From Mogibacterium sp. (GTDB taxonomy: Bacteria; Bacillota; Clostridia; Peptostreptococcales; Anaerovoracaceae): a stretch of DNA of 34,719 nt. Position numbers and translations under genes: made by a program. Below the pieces are notes generated by a model. The model was not told where the DNA came from, searched no databases, and saw nothing but the letters and a program-made list of their open reading frames with translations. The stretch lies in contig JAFVPI010000008.1 in assembly GCA_017505405.1 (NCBI GenBank), forward strand, positions 1 through 34,719, read 5' to 3'. Within the stretch, counting starts at the first letter, position 1; every line of letters begins with the position of its first letter. Shown piece after piece: positions 16,261-23,610 of the stretch.

Positions 16261-16613
16261 TAGTTGAACTTCTTAGCTGTTTCGCAGAGTTCAGCGAATC
16301 CTGCTGCATCAAAGATAGCCATCTCAGAGAGCATCTTGCGGTTGATCTCGATGCCTGCCTTCTTAAGGCCGTTCATGAGCTTGCTGTAGCTGAGTCCGTT
16401 TGCTCTCGATGCTGCGTTGATTCTTGCGATCCAGAGTCTTCTGTACTCTCTCTTCTTGTTCTTGCGGCCAACATATGCCGATCTCAGGCTTCTCATTACT
16501 GCCGGGTTGGCTGCTCTGAATGTATTCTTTCTTCTTCCGTAGAAGCCCTTAGCCTGCTTCAGGATCTTTTTATGTCTCTTGTGCGCGTTTACGCCCTTCT
16601 TTACTCTTGCCAT
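16260..16613 (-). CDS. rplT: 50S ribosomal protein L20
   Basis: 117 residues, the usual length. It starts [19 protein letters not shown] and continues with [16 protein letters not shown] and [10 protein letters not shown], all standard for L20. It binds 23S rRNA early in large-subunit assembly, and in Firmicutes it is the repressor that acts on the infC leader. GGGGAGGTG lies 8 nt before the ATG. It is the third gene of the operon, with an 18-nt gap after rpmI. Confidence 0.98.
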   Translation of the reverse strand: MARVKKGVNAHKRHKKILKQAKGFYGRRKNTFRAANPAVMRSLRSAYVGRKNKKREYRRLWIARINAASRANGLSYSKLMNGLKKAGIEINRKMLSEMAIFDAAGFAELCETAKKFN

Positions 16614-16630
16614 TTGTTACACCTCCCCGA

Positions 16631-16831
16631 TTATTTAGCCATTGATCTCAGCATACGCTTCAGATCTGCACTTGTAAGAGTAGTAGCCTTGCGAAGGCCT
16701 CTTTTTCTCTTAGCGGTCTTCTTTGTGAGAATGTGGCTCTTATAAGCCTTGTTTCTCTTGACCTTGCCGGAGCCTGTAACGTGCAGACGCTTCATGGCGC
16801 CTCTGTGTGACTTCATTTTGTTCTTAGCCAT
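16631..16831 (-). CDS. rpmI: 50S ribosomal protein L35
   Basis: 66 residues from the ATG at 16831, giving [20 protein letters not shown], the family's standard start. AGGAGG lies 9 nt upstream. A longer reading from 16840 would add three residues and place the start on the ribosome binding site, so I rejected it. The protein is lysine/arginine-rich and typical of L35. It lies between infC and rplT. Confidence 0.97.
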   Translation of the reverse strand: MAKNKMKSHRGAMKRLHVTGSGKVKRNKAYKSHILTKKTAKRKRGLRKATTLTSADLKRMLRSMAK

Positions 16832-16857
16832 TTGGGTCATCCTCCTGTATGTAAATC

Positions 16858-17394
16858 TTATTTTTTGTCTTTCTTAGGTGCGAGGAACATGTTCATCCTG
16901 CGTCCTTCCATTTTTGGTTCTTTCTCGATCACGCCGTAGTCAGATACCATGTCGGCGAACTTCTTCATTGCGTCAAAACCGAGCTGCGTGTAGTCACGCT
17001 CCCTGCCGCGGAATCTGAGCGATACCTTTACCTTATCTCCATCCTGCAGGAACTTGGTCGCAGCTTTTGCCTTGACCTCTACATCATGGTCTTCGATCGA
17101 AGCACTGAGTCTGATTTCCTTGATCTCAGTCACGTGCTGATTCTTCTTGGCGTTCTTCTCTTTCTTCTGCTGCTCATAACGGTATTTGCCGTAGTCAAGG
17201 ATCTTGCATACCGGCGGATCCGCGTTTGGCGAAATGTTTACCAGATCGAGATCTGCTTCTTCAGCGAGCGAAAGAGCTTCGTCAATACTCACGATGCCGC
17301 GCATCACTCCTTCTTCGTCGATGAGACGTACAACATCAGCCCTGATTTCATCATTGATCTGGGTCTGATTCTTTTTATTATCCCTGGCGCTAAT
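16858..17394 (-). CDS. infC: Translation initiation factor IF-3, AUU start
   Basis: 178 residues. The N-domain has [20 protein letters not shown] and the C-domain contains [20 protein letters not shown] and [11 protein letters not shown], all normal for IF-3. No ATG/GTG/TTG fits the expected start. An ATT codon at 17394, giving [12 protein letters not shown], lies 9 nt after GGGAGG and yields the standard length. AUU initiation is well known for infC, where it lets IF-3 limit its own synthesis. The in-frame ATG 93 nt further upstream (17487) falls inside the leader and has no support. infC begins the operon with rpmI, rplT and a small membrane-protein gene. Confidence 0.95.
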   Translation of the reverse strand: MSARDNKKNQTQINDEIRADVVRLIDEEGVMRGIVSIDEALSLAEEADLDLVNISPNADPPVCKILDYGKYRYEQQKKEKNAKKNQHVTEIKEIRLSASIEDHDVEVKAKAATKFLQDGDKVKVSLRFRGRERDYTQLGFDAMKKFADMVSDYGVIEKEPKMEGRRMNMFLAPKKDKK

Positions 17395-17556
17395 GGTTCT
17401 GTTCCTCCCTTTCCGAATAGAGCACCTGAATCTTTTTAGTGTCCGTAATAAAAATTGCGGACGCACAAGCATCCGCAAATAAGACATTCTGTAATCTTAT
17501 GTGGCCCTACCAACGCTAGTCTGTAAGGCGAGAAGCGGATAACTTCTGCTTTGACC
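17395..17556 (-). ncRNA. L20-type leader (autoregulatory 5' UTR of infC-rpmI-rplT)
   Basis: About 160 nt separate the predicted transcription start from infC. The stretch contains AGCAGAAGTTATCCGCTTCT, which I recognise as characteristic of the L20 leader (Rfam RF00558-type) in Firmicutes, and a downstream terminator-like hairpin. The known mechanism is that free L20 binds the leader and stabilises the terminator, stopping transcription of the operon. The family assignment is from memory and a covariance search would confirm it. Confidence 0.75.
17444..17478 (-). terminator. Attenuator hairpin in the infC leader
   Basis: TTGCGGA and TCCGCAA (17455-17461 and 17472-17478) pair, with an inner GC/GC extension across one mismatch. 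On the minus strand the stem runs into TTTTTATTA. It lies about 60 nt before the infC start, as expected for premature termination in an L20-controlled leader. Confidence 0.75.
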
Positions 17557-17562
17557 TCGGTT

Positions 17563-17591
17563 ATTATATGCACCGCACAATGTAATGTCAA
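17563..17591 (-). promoter_or_regulatory. Consensus sigma-A promoter of the infC operon
   Basis: TTGACA (17586-17591) and TATAAT (17563-17568) both match consensus perfectly, with a 17-nt spacer. The -35 box overlaps the maf stop codon, so the promoter begins where the preceding gene ends. Confidence 0.9.
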
Positions 17592-18166
17592 CAGTTTTCG
17601 AGTATTTTTTTGATCCTGTAGTAAGGCAGCCCCACAACATTCTCATAGTCGCCTTCTATGCGGTCAATGTATCTGCCGAAATATCCCTGTATAGCGTAGG
17701 CGCCTGCTTTATCATATGGCTCCGCCATTGATATATAGTTCTCAATATCCTCATCCGTGTAGTCTTTGCACCAGACTTTTGTAATATCACTCAGCACCTC
17801 TTCATTACCGCTGTCTACATCTATGAGGGTGATCCCTGTTACCACGTAGTGAAAGGTGCCTCTGTAAGACCGCAGCATGCGTCTTGCATCCTCTGCGTCT
17901 TCAGGCTTGCCCATTATTCCGTCCTTATAGACTATGGTGTCTGCTGCAACAATGATATGCCCTGCATATCTGTTGTCATCCTTTACTATTTCATAGCATG
18001 CCAGAGCCTTTCGGTGCGACAGGTCTTCCACGACTTCAGTCATGGAAGGGTCTCCCGTAATGGTCTCATCCGCGGCTGTCGGCATCACGACCGGTTCCAG
18101 CCCGTGCTTATTCATTATTTCCAGGCGCCTCGGAGATGCCGAAGCAAGGATCACTTTTCTTTTCAT
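17588..18166 (-). CDS. maf: Maf family nucleoside triphosphate pyrophosphatase
   Basis: 192 residues. It starts KVILASASPRRLEIMNKHGL, the Maf signature with the SASPRR loop, and carries VAADTIVYKDGIMGKP, then the YVVTGITLID block and DKAGAYAIQGYFGRYIDRIE. Maf proteins hydrolyse non-canonical or modified nucleoside triphosphates to monophosphates. Its ATG directly follows the stop of the DUF308-type gene, so it ends a four-gene transcript starting near 20467. Its own terminator is not evident; the infC promoter overlaps its end. Confidence 0.95.
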   Translation of the reverse strand: MKRKVILASASPRRLEIMNKHGLEPVVMPTAADETITGDPSMTEVVEDLSHRKALACYEIVKDDNRYAGHIIVAADTIVYKDGIMGKPEDAEDARRMLRSYRGTFHYVVTGITLIDVDSGNEEVLSDITKVWCKDYTDEDIENYISMAEPYDKAGAYAIQGYFGRYIDRIEGDYENVVGLPYYRIKKILENC

Positions 18167-18709
18167 TTACTGTATGTACGGTACCGCCGTCCTCCTGAAA
18201 GCATTTGTCATGCGCATTATCCCTGTGTAAGCAACACCGAGTGCATAAATGTATATCACGTTAAATATATTATCTCCGGTAAATCCGAATACTATCGCCA
18301 GCACGCCGAGGGTCAGATTTCCAAGACCGGTAAGCAGTTTTATCCTCCACGATCTGCTTTTCAGACGCCTGGCCCGTAAGGCTACCATGATATCAGTTGC
18401 GCCATAAAAAGAATGGATCACAAGCAGATAGATCATGATATATACCGGAGGAAAGCTTTGCATCATATATGCGCACACACCTAGATCAATCAGTATTATT
18501 CCGTAAATCAGCGAATTTTTTCCTCCTACCATGTGTCTGGCCATCGAGAAATAGAAATACAGGCTTCTGATTCCAAGAAGCAGAAGCGTAGCGGTCATGA
18601 CAATTGAGATCATGTCAACTCCCATAAACGGAGCCATGTACAGGGCATAACCGAAAAAGACTGTTAACAGGCCTCCGACGAAGGAGTTGAATCTCTGTAA
18701 CTTACTCAT
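18167..18709 (-). CDS. DUF308/HdeD-like multi-pass membrane protein
   Basis: 180 residues from ATG 18709, chosen because AGGAGG lies 6 nt upstream; the start overlaps the end of the preceding gene by 8 nt. Six hydrophobic helices arranged as paired segments (VGGLLTVFFGYALYMAP, IVMTATLLLLGIRSLYFYF and so on) resemble the HdeD/DUF308 family of short membrane proteins, whose function is poorly defined. The assignment rests on topology and the repeated FGxxLYxAP / GIxSLYFYF pattern, so it is moderate. It is transcribed with maf. Confidence 0.65.
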   Translation of the reverse strand: MSKLQRFNSFVGGLLTVFFGYALYMAPFMGVDMISIVMTATLLLLGIRSLYFYFSMARHMVGGKNSLIYGIILIDLGVCAYMMQSFPPVYIMIYLLVIHSFYGATDIMVALRARRLKSRSWRIKLLTGLGNLTLGVLAIVFGFTGDNIFNVIYIYALGVAYTGIMRMTNAFRRTAVPYIQ

Positions 18710-19868
18710 CAGCTGCCTCCTTTTCCTGCAGGAGTCTTGCATAGTCTCTGATGCCTCTGGATCCCTTCTCGCCGATGTCGATAGAATAACCTGCTGCCCT
18801 GTTGCCGGACTTGTATATTCTGTTAGTCACCATGCTTTTCTGAGACATGGCAGCCAGTATGAATCTGCCGATAACCGTTTTATTTCTGCTATCTTTATCC
18901 GCAGCCATATATTCATCCTTATATTTATTTATATCAAAATCCCCGATCGTGCATCCCGAGAGCTTTTCTGCGAAAGCCTTCCAGTCAGCGCAGGCATCCA
19001 CCTGCCTTTTACAAAGAATTCCGAGGATCTCATCCCTGTATGGAGCGATAGTGTCCATATCATATTTTTCTGTATCAAACTCCTCTATATCTCCTCTGAG
19101 ATACTTCAGGGCATATATCATCTGTGTAAAAGCCCGGAGGTAATCCGCCGGATTGTCCTTGACCACTTCATTGTAATCCGCCCATGCCGGCATGTATCTG
19201 TATCTTGCATAGCTGTAATCAGGAAAATGCCCTGCTCTTCCGTGCCCGAGATTCATTACGGAGTTCTCGCTGCTCTGGAATATTGTATTGGTATATTCCA
19301 TTTTCTCAGGATCATCAGCTGTAGCGGGGTTATGATTAAACCTGATTTTATATTCCTCTTTCATGCCATCCCTGCAGATTATCTCATAGAAATATTCGTT
19401 TACGTTGTTTATTACTATGGAAGGAGTCCCCGCGAAGTACTGATGTGCCCAGGTGTCAGCAATAACGTGCATGGCAAGTCCGGCAGCCTCAAGGCCCTTT
19501 CCCCTGGCAAGCCTGACCGTTTCAGCTGCAAGTTCTCCGTTGGGACCGCATATGAGGCGGTATTTCCTCCTGTAAGCGCGTGAACAGCGCACTTTAGGGT
19601 TTCTGTGCAGATCGCGGGGAAGGAAATGGAATGAGGCCCATATCCTCGTTATATCCTGAAGGCCGAGCAGGTCCGTCCTGGCATCTGCCATCTCCTCCTG
19701 AAGCTGTGTAGTGGCAGCTGAAAGCGGCCCTTTTATGCCCCTTAGAAACGTCTTGCTGCACTCATCCACAAACTGCGCACTATAGCATATGATCATGCTT
19801 TCTTCATGGCTGTATCCGGCAAGATAAGCTGCAGCATATGTAGCGTAATAGTGAAAGTCCATCTGCAT
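18702..19868 (-). CDS. DUF6765-like protein with a histidine/aspartate-rich, phospholipase C-like core
   Basis: 388 residues, soluble. The start MQMDFHYYATYAAAYLAGY, then YSAQFVDECS, fits the DUF6765 family as I remember it. A cluster of possible metal ligands is seen in MHVIADTWAHQYFAG (His, Asp, His), in DFHYY near the N-terminus and in NLGHGRAGHFPDYS. These resemble zinc sites of phospholipase C/S1-P1-type helical proteins, but no activity is established. No signal peptide is present, so a cytoplasmic location is expected. Its start overlaps the preceding stop codon by one base (TGATG), with AGGAGG 9 nt upstream. It is probably co-transcribed with flanking membrane-protein genes. Confidence 0.65.
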   Translation of the reverse strand: MQMDFHYYATYAAAYLAGYSHEESMIICYSAQFVDECSKTFLRGIKGPLSAATTQLQEEMADARTDLLGLQDITRIWASFHFLPRDLHRNPKVRCSRAYRRKYRLICGPNGELAAETVRLARGKGLEAAGLAMHVIADTWAHQYFAGTPSIVINNVNEYFYEIICRDGMKEEYKIRFNHNPATADDPEKMEYTNTIFQSSENSVMNLGHGRAGHFPDYSYARYRYMPAWADYNEVVKDNPADYLRAFTQMIYALKYLRGDIEEFDTEKYDMDTIAPYRDEILGILCKRQVDACADWKAFAEKLSGCTIGDFDINKYKDEYMAADKDSRNKTVIGRFILAAMSQKSMVTNRIYKSGNRAAGYSIDIGEKGSRGIRDYARLLQEKEAADE

Positions 19869-20467
19869 CAGACATTTCCTCCTGTTTCCGCAGCCTCCAG
19901 CTCATCTCTTACTTTTCTTAATCTGAATGCGGAAGCTATCAACTCACACACAATAATAAGCGAGGTAGCGTCGAAAACGAATCTGAGGACATCCTGTGCG
20001 TCCGTACCTTTCCAGACTGCCTGATATATGAAGGAAGCGACTTCATATAAGTCATAGGCTAAAAGAATAATTGCGCATGCAATATATCCGTTCCTTTTCC
20101 GCCCGCTGTCTGCTTCCTTGCGGGCACCCCTCCATATCATGTACCTGAACGAGATTCCGATCACGAAAAAAAGCGCAAATGCAAACACACTTCCGAAAAT
20201 GGCTATTAAAACCGGGATACCGCCGGCTATAAGCTCACTTCCCATATCACTCAGTGTTTCCATATAGCCCTTTATGAGACTCCAGATACCCATTATCAGA
20301 GTCCCGTCCGCAGTCAGCTTAAGAATGCCGGCATAGCGCCTTTCATCCACGTGAGCCTTGTCATTTCTTGCTTCTGTGAATGAGCCATATGTATTTATCA
20401 GATAATCATGTTCTTTGTATTCTTTTCTCAGTTTCAACGGGTTCGCCCTCTCTGCCGTTCTGTTCAA
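19868..20467 (-). CDS. Membrane protein of unknown function
   Basis: 199 residues, family not recognised. The N-terminal 45 residues are charged and probably cytoplasmic. Four hydrophobic segments follow (about 50-68, 80-107, 125-147 and 160-182). It opens a four-gene run with the DUF6765-like gene, the DUF308-like gene and maf, with starts overlapping or abutting. The start is uncertain: TTG at 20467 has no good ribosome binding site, while TTG at 20437 has GAGAGGG about 8 nt upstream and would drop ten residues. Its promoter would lie right after the lexA terminator. Confidence 0.55.
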   Translation of the reverse strand: MNRTAERANPLKLRKEYKEHDYLINTYGSFTEARNDKAHVDERRYAGILKLTADGTLIMGIWSLIKGYMETLSDMGSELIAGGIPVLIAIFGSVFAFALFFVIGISFRYMIWRGARKEADSGRKRNGYIACAIILLAYDLYEVASFIYQAVWKGTDAQDVLRFVFDATSLIIVCELIASAFRLRKVRDELEAAETGGNV

Positions 20468-20484
20468 ACTTTATAAAGTATACA

Positions 20485-20520
20485 TAAAAAACGGGCTGAT
20501 GAGAATAACTCAAATGCCCG
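20485..20520 (-). terminator. Terminator after lexA
   Basis: CGGGC (20492-20496) pairs with GCCCG (20516-20520), with an inner TGAG/CTCA pairing, and seven T residues follow on the minus strand. A second small hairpin (GTCCG...CGGAC, 20564-20580) lies between it and lexA and has no T-tract. Confidence 0.7.
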
Positions 20521-20593
20521 CTGTAACACCGTACAGAAAATTGGCTGCACAGTGGGATGAAACAGTCCGCGGCAACGGACCATTTTGGCTAAA

Positions 20594-21226
20594 TCAGTTG
20601 AAGTATCTGAATACTCCCTTTACTTTTCCGACTACCGTTACATCCCTTGCAATTATAGGATCCATGTAGTCGTTTTCAGGCTGGAGCCTGATATGATCAG
20701 CCTCCCTGAAAAACCTTTTTACCGTTGCTCCGGTCTCATAATCATCATTCACGAGCGCAACGACGATCTCGCCGTTCGATGCTTCATGGGACTCCTGTAC
20801 GATCAGATAATCTCCGTCGTTGATGCCGACGTTCACCATGCTGTCTCCGTGGACCGTCAGGATGAAGTTTGTACCCGATCCGATGAAACGCGCAGGTACA
20901 GGCATCTCATCAACTATATTCTGCTCCGCAAGTATAGGCTCGCCTGCTGCGACCCTTCCTATAACAGGAAGCGCTACGGTATCATATGAAACCTCGGATG
21001 TCTTTATATATTCATTCTCTACGGGAAGCACTGTTCTCGGCTTCGCAGGGTCTTTTCTGACCAGGCCTTTATCTTCGAGTGCCTTGATGTCGCTGTGCAC
21101 TGTGGATGTTGACTTGATCTCGAGTGCTGCACAGATTTCCCTGACAGTCGGGGAATAACCTTTGGCGGCTATGGTTTTTTTCATAAACGCGAGGATGTCG
21201 TTCTGGCGCTGTTCACTCTTTTTCAT
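20594..21226 (-). CDS. lexA: LexA SOS repressor
   Basis: 210 residues. A winged helix DNA-binding domain (residues 1-65) contains GYSPTVREICAALEIKSTST. The C-terminal self-cleaving domain has the Ala94-Gly95 scissile bond in RVAAGEPI, catalytic Ser129 in HGDSMVNVGI and catalytic Lys170 in ETGATVKRFF, so all parts needed for RecA-stimulated cleavage are present. GGAGG lies 6 nt before the ATG. It is 12 nt downstream of a radical SAM gene with no promoter between, so the two should share a transcript and the LexA-box-like promoter at 22129-22157. Confidence 0.97.
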   Translation of the reverse strand: MKKSEQRQNDILAFMKKTIAAKGYSPTVREICAALEIKSTSTVHSDIKALEDKGLVRKDPAKPRTVLPVENEYIKTSEVSYDTVALPVIGRVAAGEPILAEQNIVDEMPVPARFIGSGTNFILTVHGDSMVNVGINDGDYLIVQESHEASNGEIVVALVNDDYETGATVKRFFREADHIRLQPENDYMDPIIARDVTVVGKVKGVFRYFN

Positions 21227-21238
21227 GGCTTTCCTCCG

Positions 21239-22069
21239 CTATTTGTACTGATGATCGACAAGATCATTTATATTAAGCTCATGGCCGTATTCATTCCAGT
21301 CGTCGTAGATGCGTCCTGTCTGTCTGATAATAATGTCTCCGACAATGCCGTCTACCTTGGCAAACGGAAGCGTTTTGTGATATGTGATTTTGCTGCCTTC
21401 GCGTTCGAATACGAATCCGGTTCTGAAGCGCTCTTTCTCAAGCGGATATTTGTACTCGCAGATCTCTGAGATCAGCTTGAAGAGATTGTCGTTCTCGGTG
21501 TCAAAAACGTTCTCAAGAGTAAGGAACGAATAGTTGGCTCTGAGCTGTATCTCATGGCCTTTGAATCTGTCGAGGAACTTTATCAGCTTCTCCTTCGTAG
21601 CAGGATCTTTCGCATCCTCAAACACCACGCAGTTGATTCTCGTTCTGAACTTAAGAAGACCAAAGATCTCATCCGGGCATTCCCTTACGTAATGTCTGAG
21701 ATGTCTTGATACGTTTATGCAGCTTATGCGGTCGGCATACTTGTTGAGCACTGCAGCTACGTCTTCTATGGTCTGGCCTTCCCCTACCGGCATCGTAGTA
21801 TTTATATAGATATGATGGCCTTCCTCGATGTGATCGAGAATGTCCTGAAGAGCTTCGAGCTCAGCCAGAGGCTCTCCGCCTGTAAGAACGATATCGTTAT
21901 TCGGAAATATCCTGTTCAGAAGATCGAGTGACCTGTAGCATCTCTGAAGGTCGAAACCCGATGTGTCTCTGTATTCCTGCTTATTTACACAAAACGGACA
22001 TGCATTATTACAGTCATACGGTACAAACATGGTAACCGTAGGACCGATCTTTGGAAAATCTTTTTTCAT
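21239..22069 (-). CDS. Radical SAM protein co-transcribed with lexA
   Basis: 276 residues. The [4Fe-4S]-SAM motif is C20-x3-C24-x2-C27 (DCNNACPFC), followed by the SAM-contacting VLTGGEPL loop, a YINTTMPVGEG strand and CINVSRHLRH. Only the core barrel is evident: there is no SPASM or other auxiliary-cluster cysteine set. Substrate and reaction are unknown. The gene is the first of a two-gene unit with lexA and lies directly behind a promoter with a LexA-box-like operator, so it may be induced by DNA damage. That link is inference; random adjacency is the alternative. Its ribosome binding site (GGGAT, about 9 nt away) is weak. Confidence 0.85.
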   Translation of the reverse strand: MKKDFPKIGPTVTMFVPYDCNNACPFCVNKQEYRDTSGFDLQRCYRSLDLLNRIFPNNDIVLTGGEPLAELEALQDILDHIEEGHHIYINTTMPVGEGQTIEDVAAVLNKYADRISCINVSRHLRHYVRECPDEIFGLLKFRTRINCVVFEDAKDPATKEKLIKFLDRFKGHEIQLRANYSFLTLENVFDTENDNLFKLISEICEYKYPLEKERFRTGFVFEREGSKITYHKTLPFAKVDGIVGDIIIRQTGRIYDDWNEYGHELNINDLVDHQYK

Positions 22070-22128
22070 CTACTTGTATCCCTGTCGTTAACGGTCTCTG
22101 ATATGAATTAAATGTGCTTTACCCGTAA

Positions 22129-22157
22129 ATAATAGCACTTGAACATCTGTTTGTAAA
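22129..22157 (-). promoter_or_regulatory. Promoter of the radical SAM-lexA unit (TTTACA-17-TATTAT)
   Basis: TTTACA (22152-22157) and TATTAT (22129-22134) are 17 nt apart on the minus strand, 59 nt before the first start codon. A LexA-box-like palindrome overlaps the spacer and the -35 element. Confidence 0.75.
22140..22153. promoter_or_regulatory. Candidate LexA (SOS) operator
   Basis: On the minus strand the site reads CAAACAGATGTTCA. It fits 12 of 14 positions of the Bacillus/Clostridium SOS box CGAACRNRYGTTYG. Its place between -35 and -10 of the lexA-unit promoter is where a repressor would block RNA polymerase, which fits lexA autoregulation. Confidence 0.7.
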
Positions 22158-22185
22158 TAAAGCGCATAATAGTTTATAAAATAAC

Positions 22186-22216
22186 TTGATACGACATATG
22201 CTGCAGGTGTTACAAT
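22186..22216 (+). promoter_or_regulatory. Possible proC promoter
   Basis: TACAAT (22211-22216) is preceded by TGT, giving an extended -10 element (TGTTACAAT). TTGATA (22186-22191) lies 19 nt upstream, a long spacer that the extended -10 could offset. It is divergent from the lexA-unit promoter. Confidence 0.45.
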
Positions 22217-22260
22217 GGTAATGCAATCATTACATCAATTTGAACACGGAGGCAACAAAT

Positions 22261-23061
22261 ATGAAAATTGGATTTCTCGGCGCAGGCGCGATGGGCGGTG
22301 CCATCCTGTCCGGTGCCATCAAGGCAGGCGTTGTAAAGCCGGAGGACGTTTATGTAAGCGATGTTTCGAAGGCTATCACAGACAAGTACGCTGAACTGGG
22401 CTGCAACGTTGCAGCAAGCAACAGTGAACTCGGAGAAAAGGTCGACATCCTTCTTGCATGTGTAAAACCTCAGTATGCTGCCGGAGCCCTCGCAGGACTC
22501 GGAGACTCACTCGACGGCAAAGCGATGATCTCCATCATGGCAGGACTCACCACCGAAACGATCCGTAAGATGACCGGCGGAAACTTCAGATTACTGAGGC
22601 TCATGCCTAACACACCTGCCCTTGTAGGCATGGGAGCTTTCGCGCTCGATTCAGGCACTGACCTTACAGATGAGGAGAAGGCTTTTGCTCAGAAACTTTT
22701 CGAATCTCTCGGTATCGTCGAGTGGATGTCTGAAGATCTCATCGATACAGCCTGCGGTCTGTCAGGCGCCGGCCCTGCATACATCTATCTTGTGATCGAA
22801 GCTCTCGCAGACGGCGGAGTCGCTAAGGGACTTCCGCGCAAGACTGCGCAGAACCTTGCAGCACAGACAGTCATGGGCGCCGCAAAGATGGTTCTTGAAA
22901 CAGGTCAACATCCGGGATTCCTGAAAGATCAGGTCTGCTCGCCGGGCGGCAACACCATTGTCGGCATCAAGACTCTTGAGGAGCACGGAGTCCGCGGAGC
23001 ATTCATCGATACAGTAATAAAATCGACAGAGCGTACAAAGGAGCTCGGCAAAGGCAAGTAA
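22261..23061 (+). CDS. proC: Pyrroline-5-carboxylate reductase
   Basis: 266 residues from ATG 22261, chosen for GGAGG 8 nt upstream; a seven-residue longer reading has no ribosome binding site. The Rossmann start MKIGFLGAGAMGGAIL and the ProC signature region (LSGAGPAYIYLVIEALADGG, then QTVMGAAKMVLETG and CSPGGNTIVGIKTLEE) are clear. It performs the NAD(P)H-dependent last step of proline synthesis. It stands alone on the plus strand, with a hairpin terminator just downstream. proA and proB are not in the window. Confidence 0.96.
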   Translation: MKIGFLGAGAMGGAILSGAIKAGVVKPEDVYVSDVSKAITDKYAELGCNVAASNSELGEKVDILLACVKPQYAAGALAGLGDSLDGKAMISIMAGLTTETIRKMTGGNFRLLRLMPNTPALVGMGAFALDSGTDLTDEEKAFAQKLFESLGIVEWMSEDLIDTACGLSGAGPAYIYLVIEALADGGVAKGLPRKTAQNLAAQTVMGAAKMVLETGQHPGFLKDQVCSPGGNTIVGIKTLEEHGVRGAFIDTVIKSTERTKELGKGK

Positions 23062-23077
23062 AGATCCACGCCACAAC

Positions 23078-23123
23078 AAAACCCGGTCCTGTTGAAACCA
23101 GTTCATCAGCAGCCGGGTTTTTT
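23078..23123 (+). terminator. Terminator between proC and the convergent small membrane-protein gene
   Basis: AAAACCCGG (23078-23086) pairs with CCGGGTTTT (23113-23121), with an inner CTG/TGA pairing, followed by a six-T run on the plus strand. On the minus strand the stem ends in GTTTTG, so it may act weakly in that direction too. Confidence 0.8.
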
Positions 23124-23133
23124 ATTGTCTTTT

Positions 23134-23589
23134 TCAGAACAGCGCGCCCGCTCCGTATGTCACCGTAGTCACTATCACTCCTGCGATCAGCACGCCGAGT
23201 ATAATGGCAGGCATTGCCCTCTTGAGCCTCATGTCCATCATCGCAGCCACGAGAGCTCCGGTCCATGCTCCGGTTCCCGGAAGCGGTATCGCTACAAGAA
23301 GCACAAGTCCCCAGAATTCGTATTTCTGAACAACTTCCTTGTTTTTCTCGGCCTTAGCCTCAAGCCTGCTGACGAATCTGTCAAGGCCTTTGCTTATCGT
23401 TCTCAGCCATTCGAAAACCTTTCGCGTGAAAACGACCAGCACCGGGATAGGCACAAGGTTGCCGACAACGGCTATGATAAACGCCGTGGGTACACTAAGA
23501 CCGGCGATCACCCCGTAAGGGATAGCGCCTCTGAGTTCCACTACCGGAACCATTGCCATAAGAAATGTGATTACAGCCGCCTTAAACAA
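23134..23589 (-). CDS. Small multidrug-export-family membrane protein (COG2426 type)
   Basis: 151 residues. About four hydrophobic segments surround the family-typical PVVELRGAIPYGV at the start and LVAIPLPGTGAWTGALVAA in the second half; the mirrored proline-rich loops are characteristic of the Sm_multidrug_ex family. The transport role implied by the family name is weakly supported. The start is TTG 23589 (MFKAAVI), with an AGGGGGAAG ribosome binding site about 6 nt upstream. It follows the M18 peptidase gene by 21 nt and is probably co-transcribed with it. Confidence 0.85.
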   Translation of the reverse strand: MFKAAVITFLMAMVPVVELRGAIPYGVIAGLSVPTAFIIAVVGNLVPIPVLVVFTRKVFEWLRTISKGLDRFVSRLEAKAEKNKEVVQKYEFWGLVLLVAIPLPGTGAWTGALVAAMMDMRLKRAMPAIILGVLIAGVIVTTVTYGAGALF

Positions 23590-23610
23590 ATACTTCCCCC
23601 TGTTATACGG

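Noticed and set aside
17395-17487. N-terminal extension of infC from an upstream ATG
   Set aside because: It falls within the L20-type leader and attenuator; the ATT at 17394 has the ribosome binding site and gives the standard IF-3 length.
18687-19583. 298-codon open frame on the plus strand
   Set aside because: Antisense to the DUF6765-like gene, with no ribosome binding site or recognisable domain.
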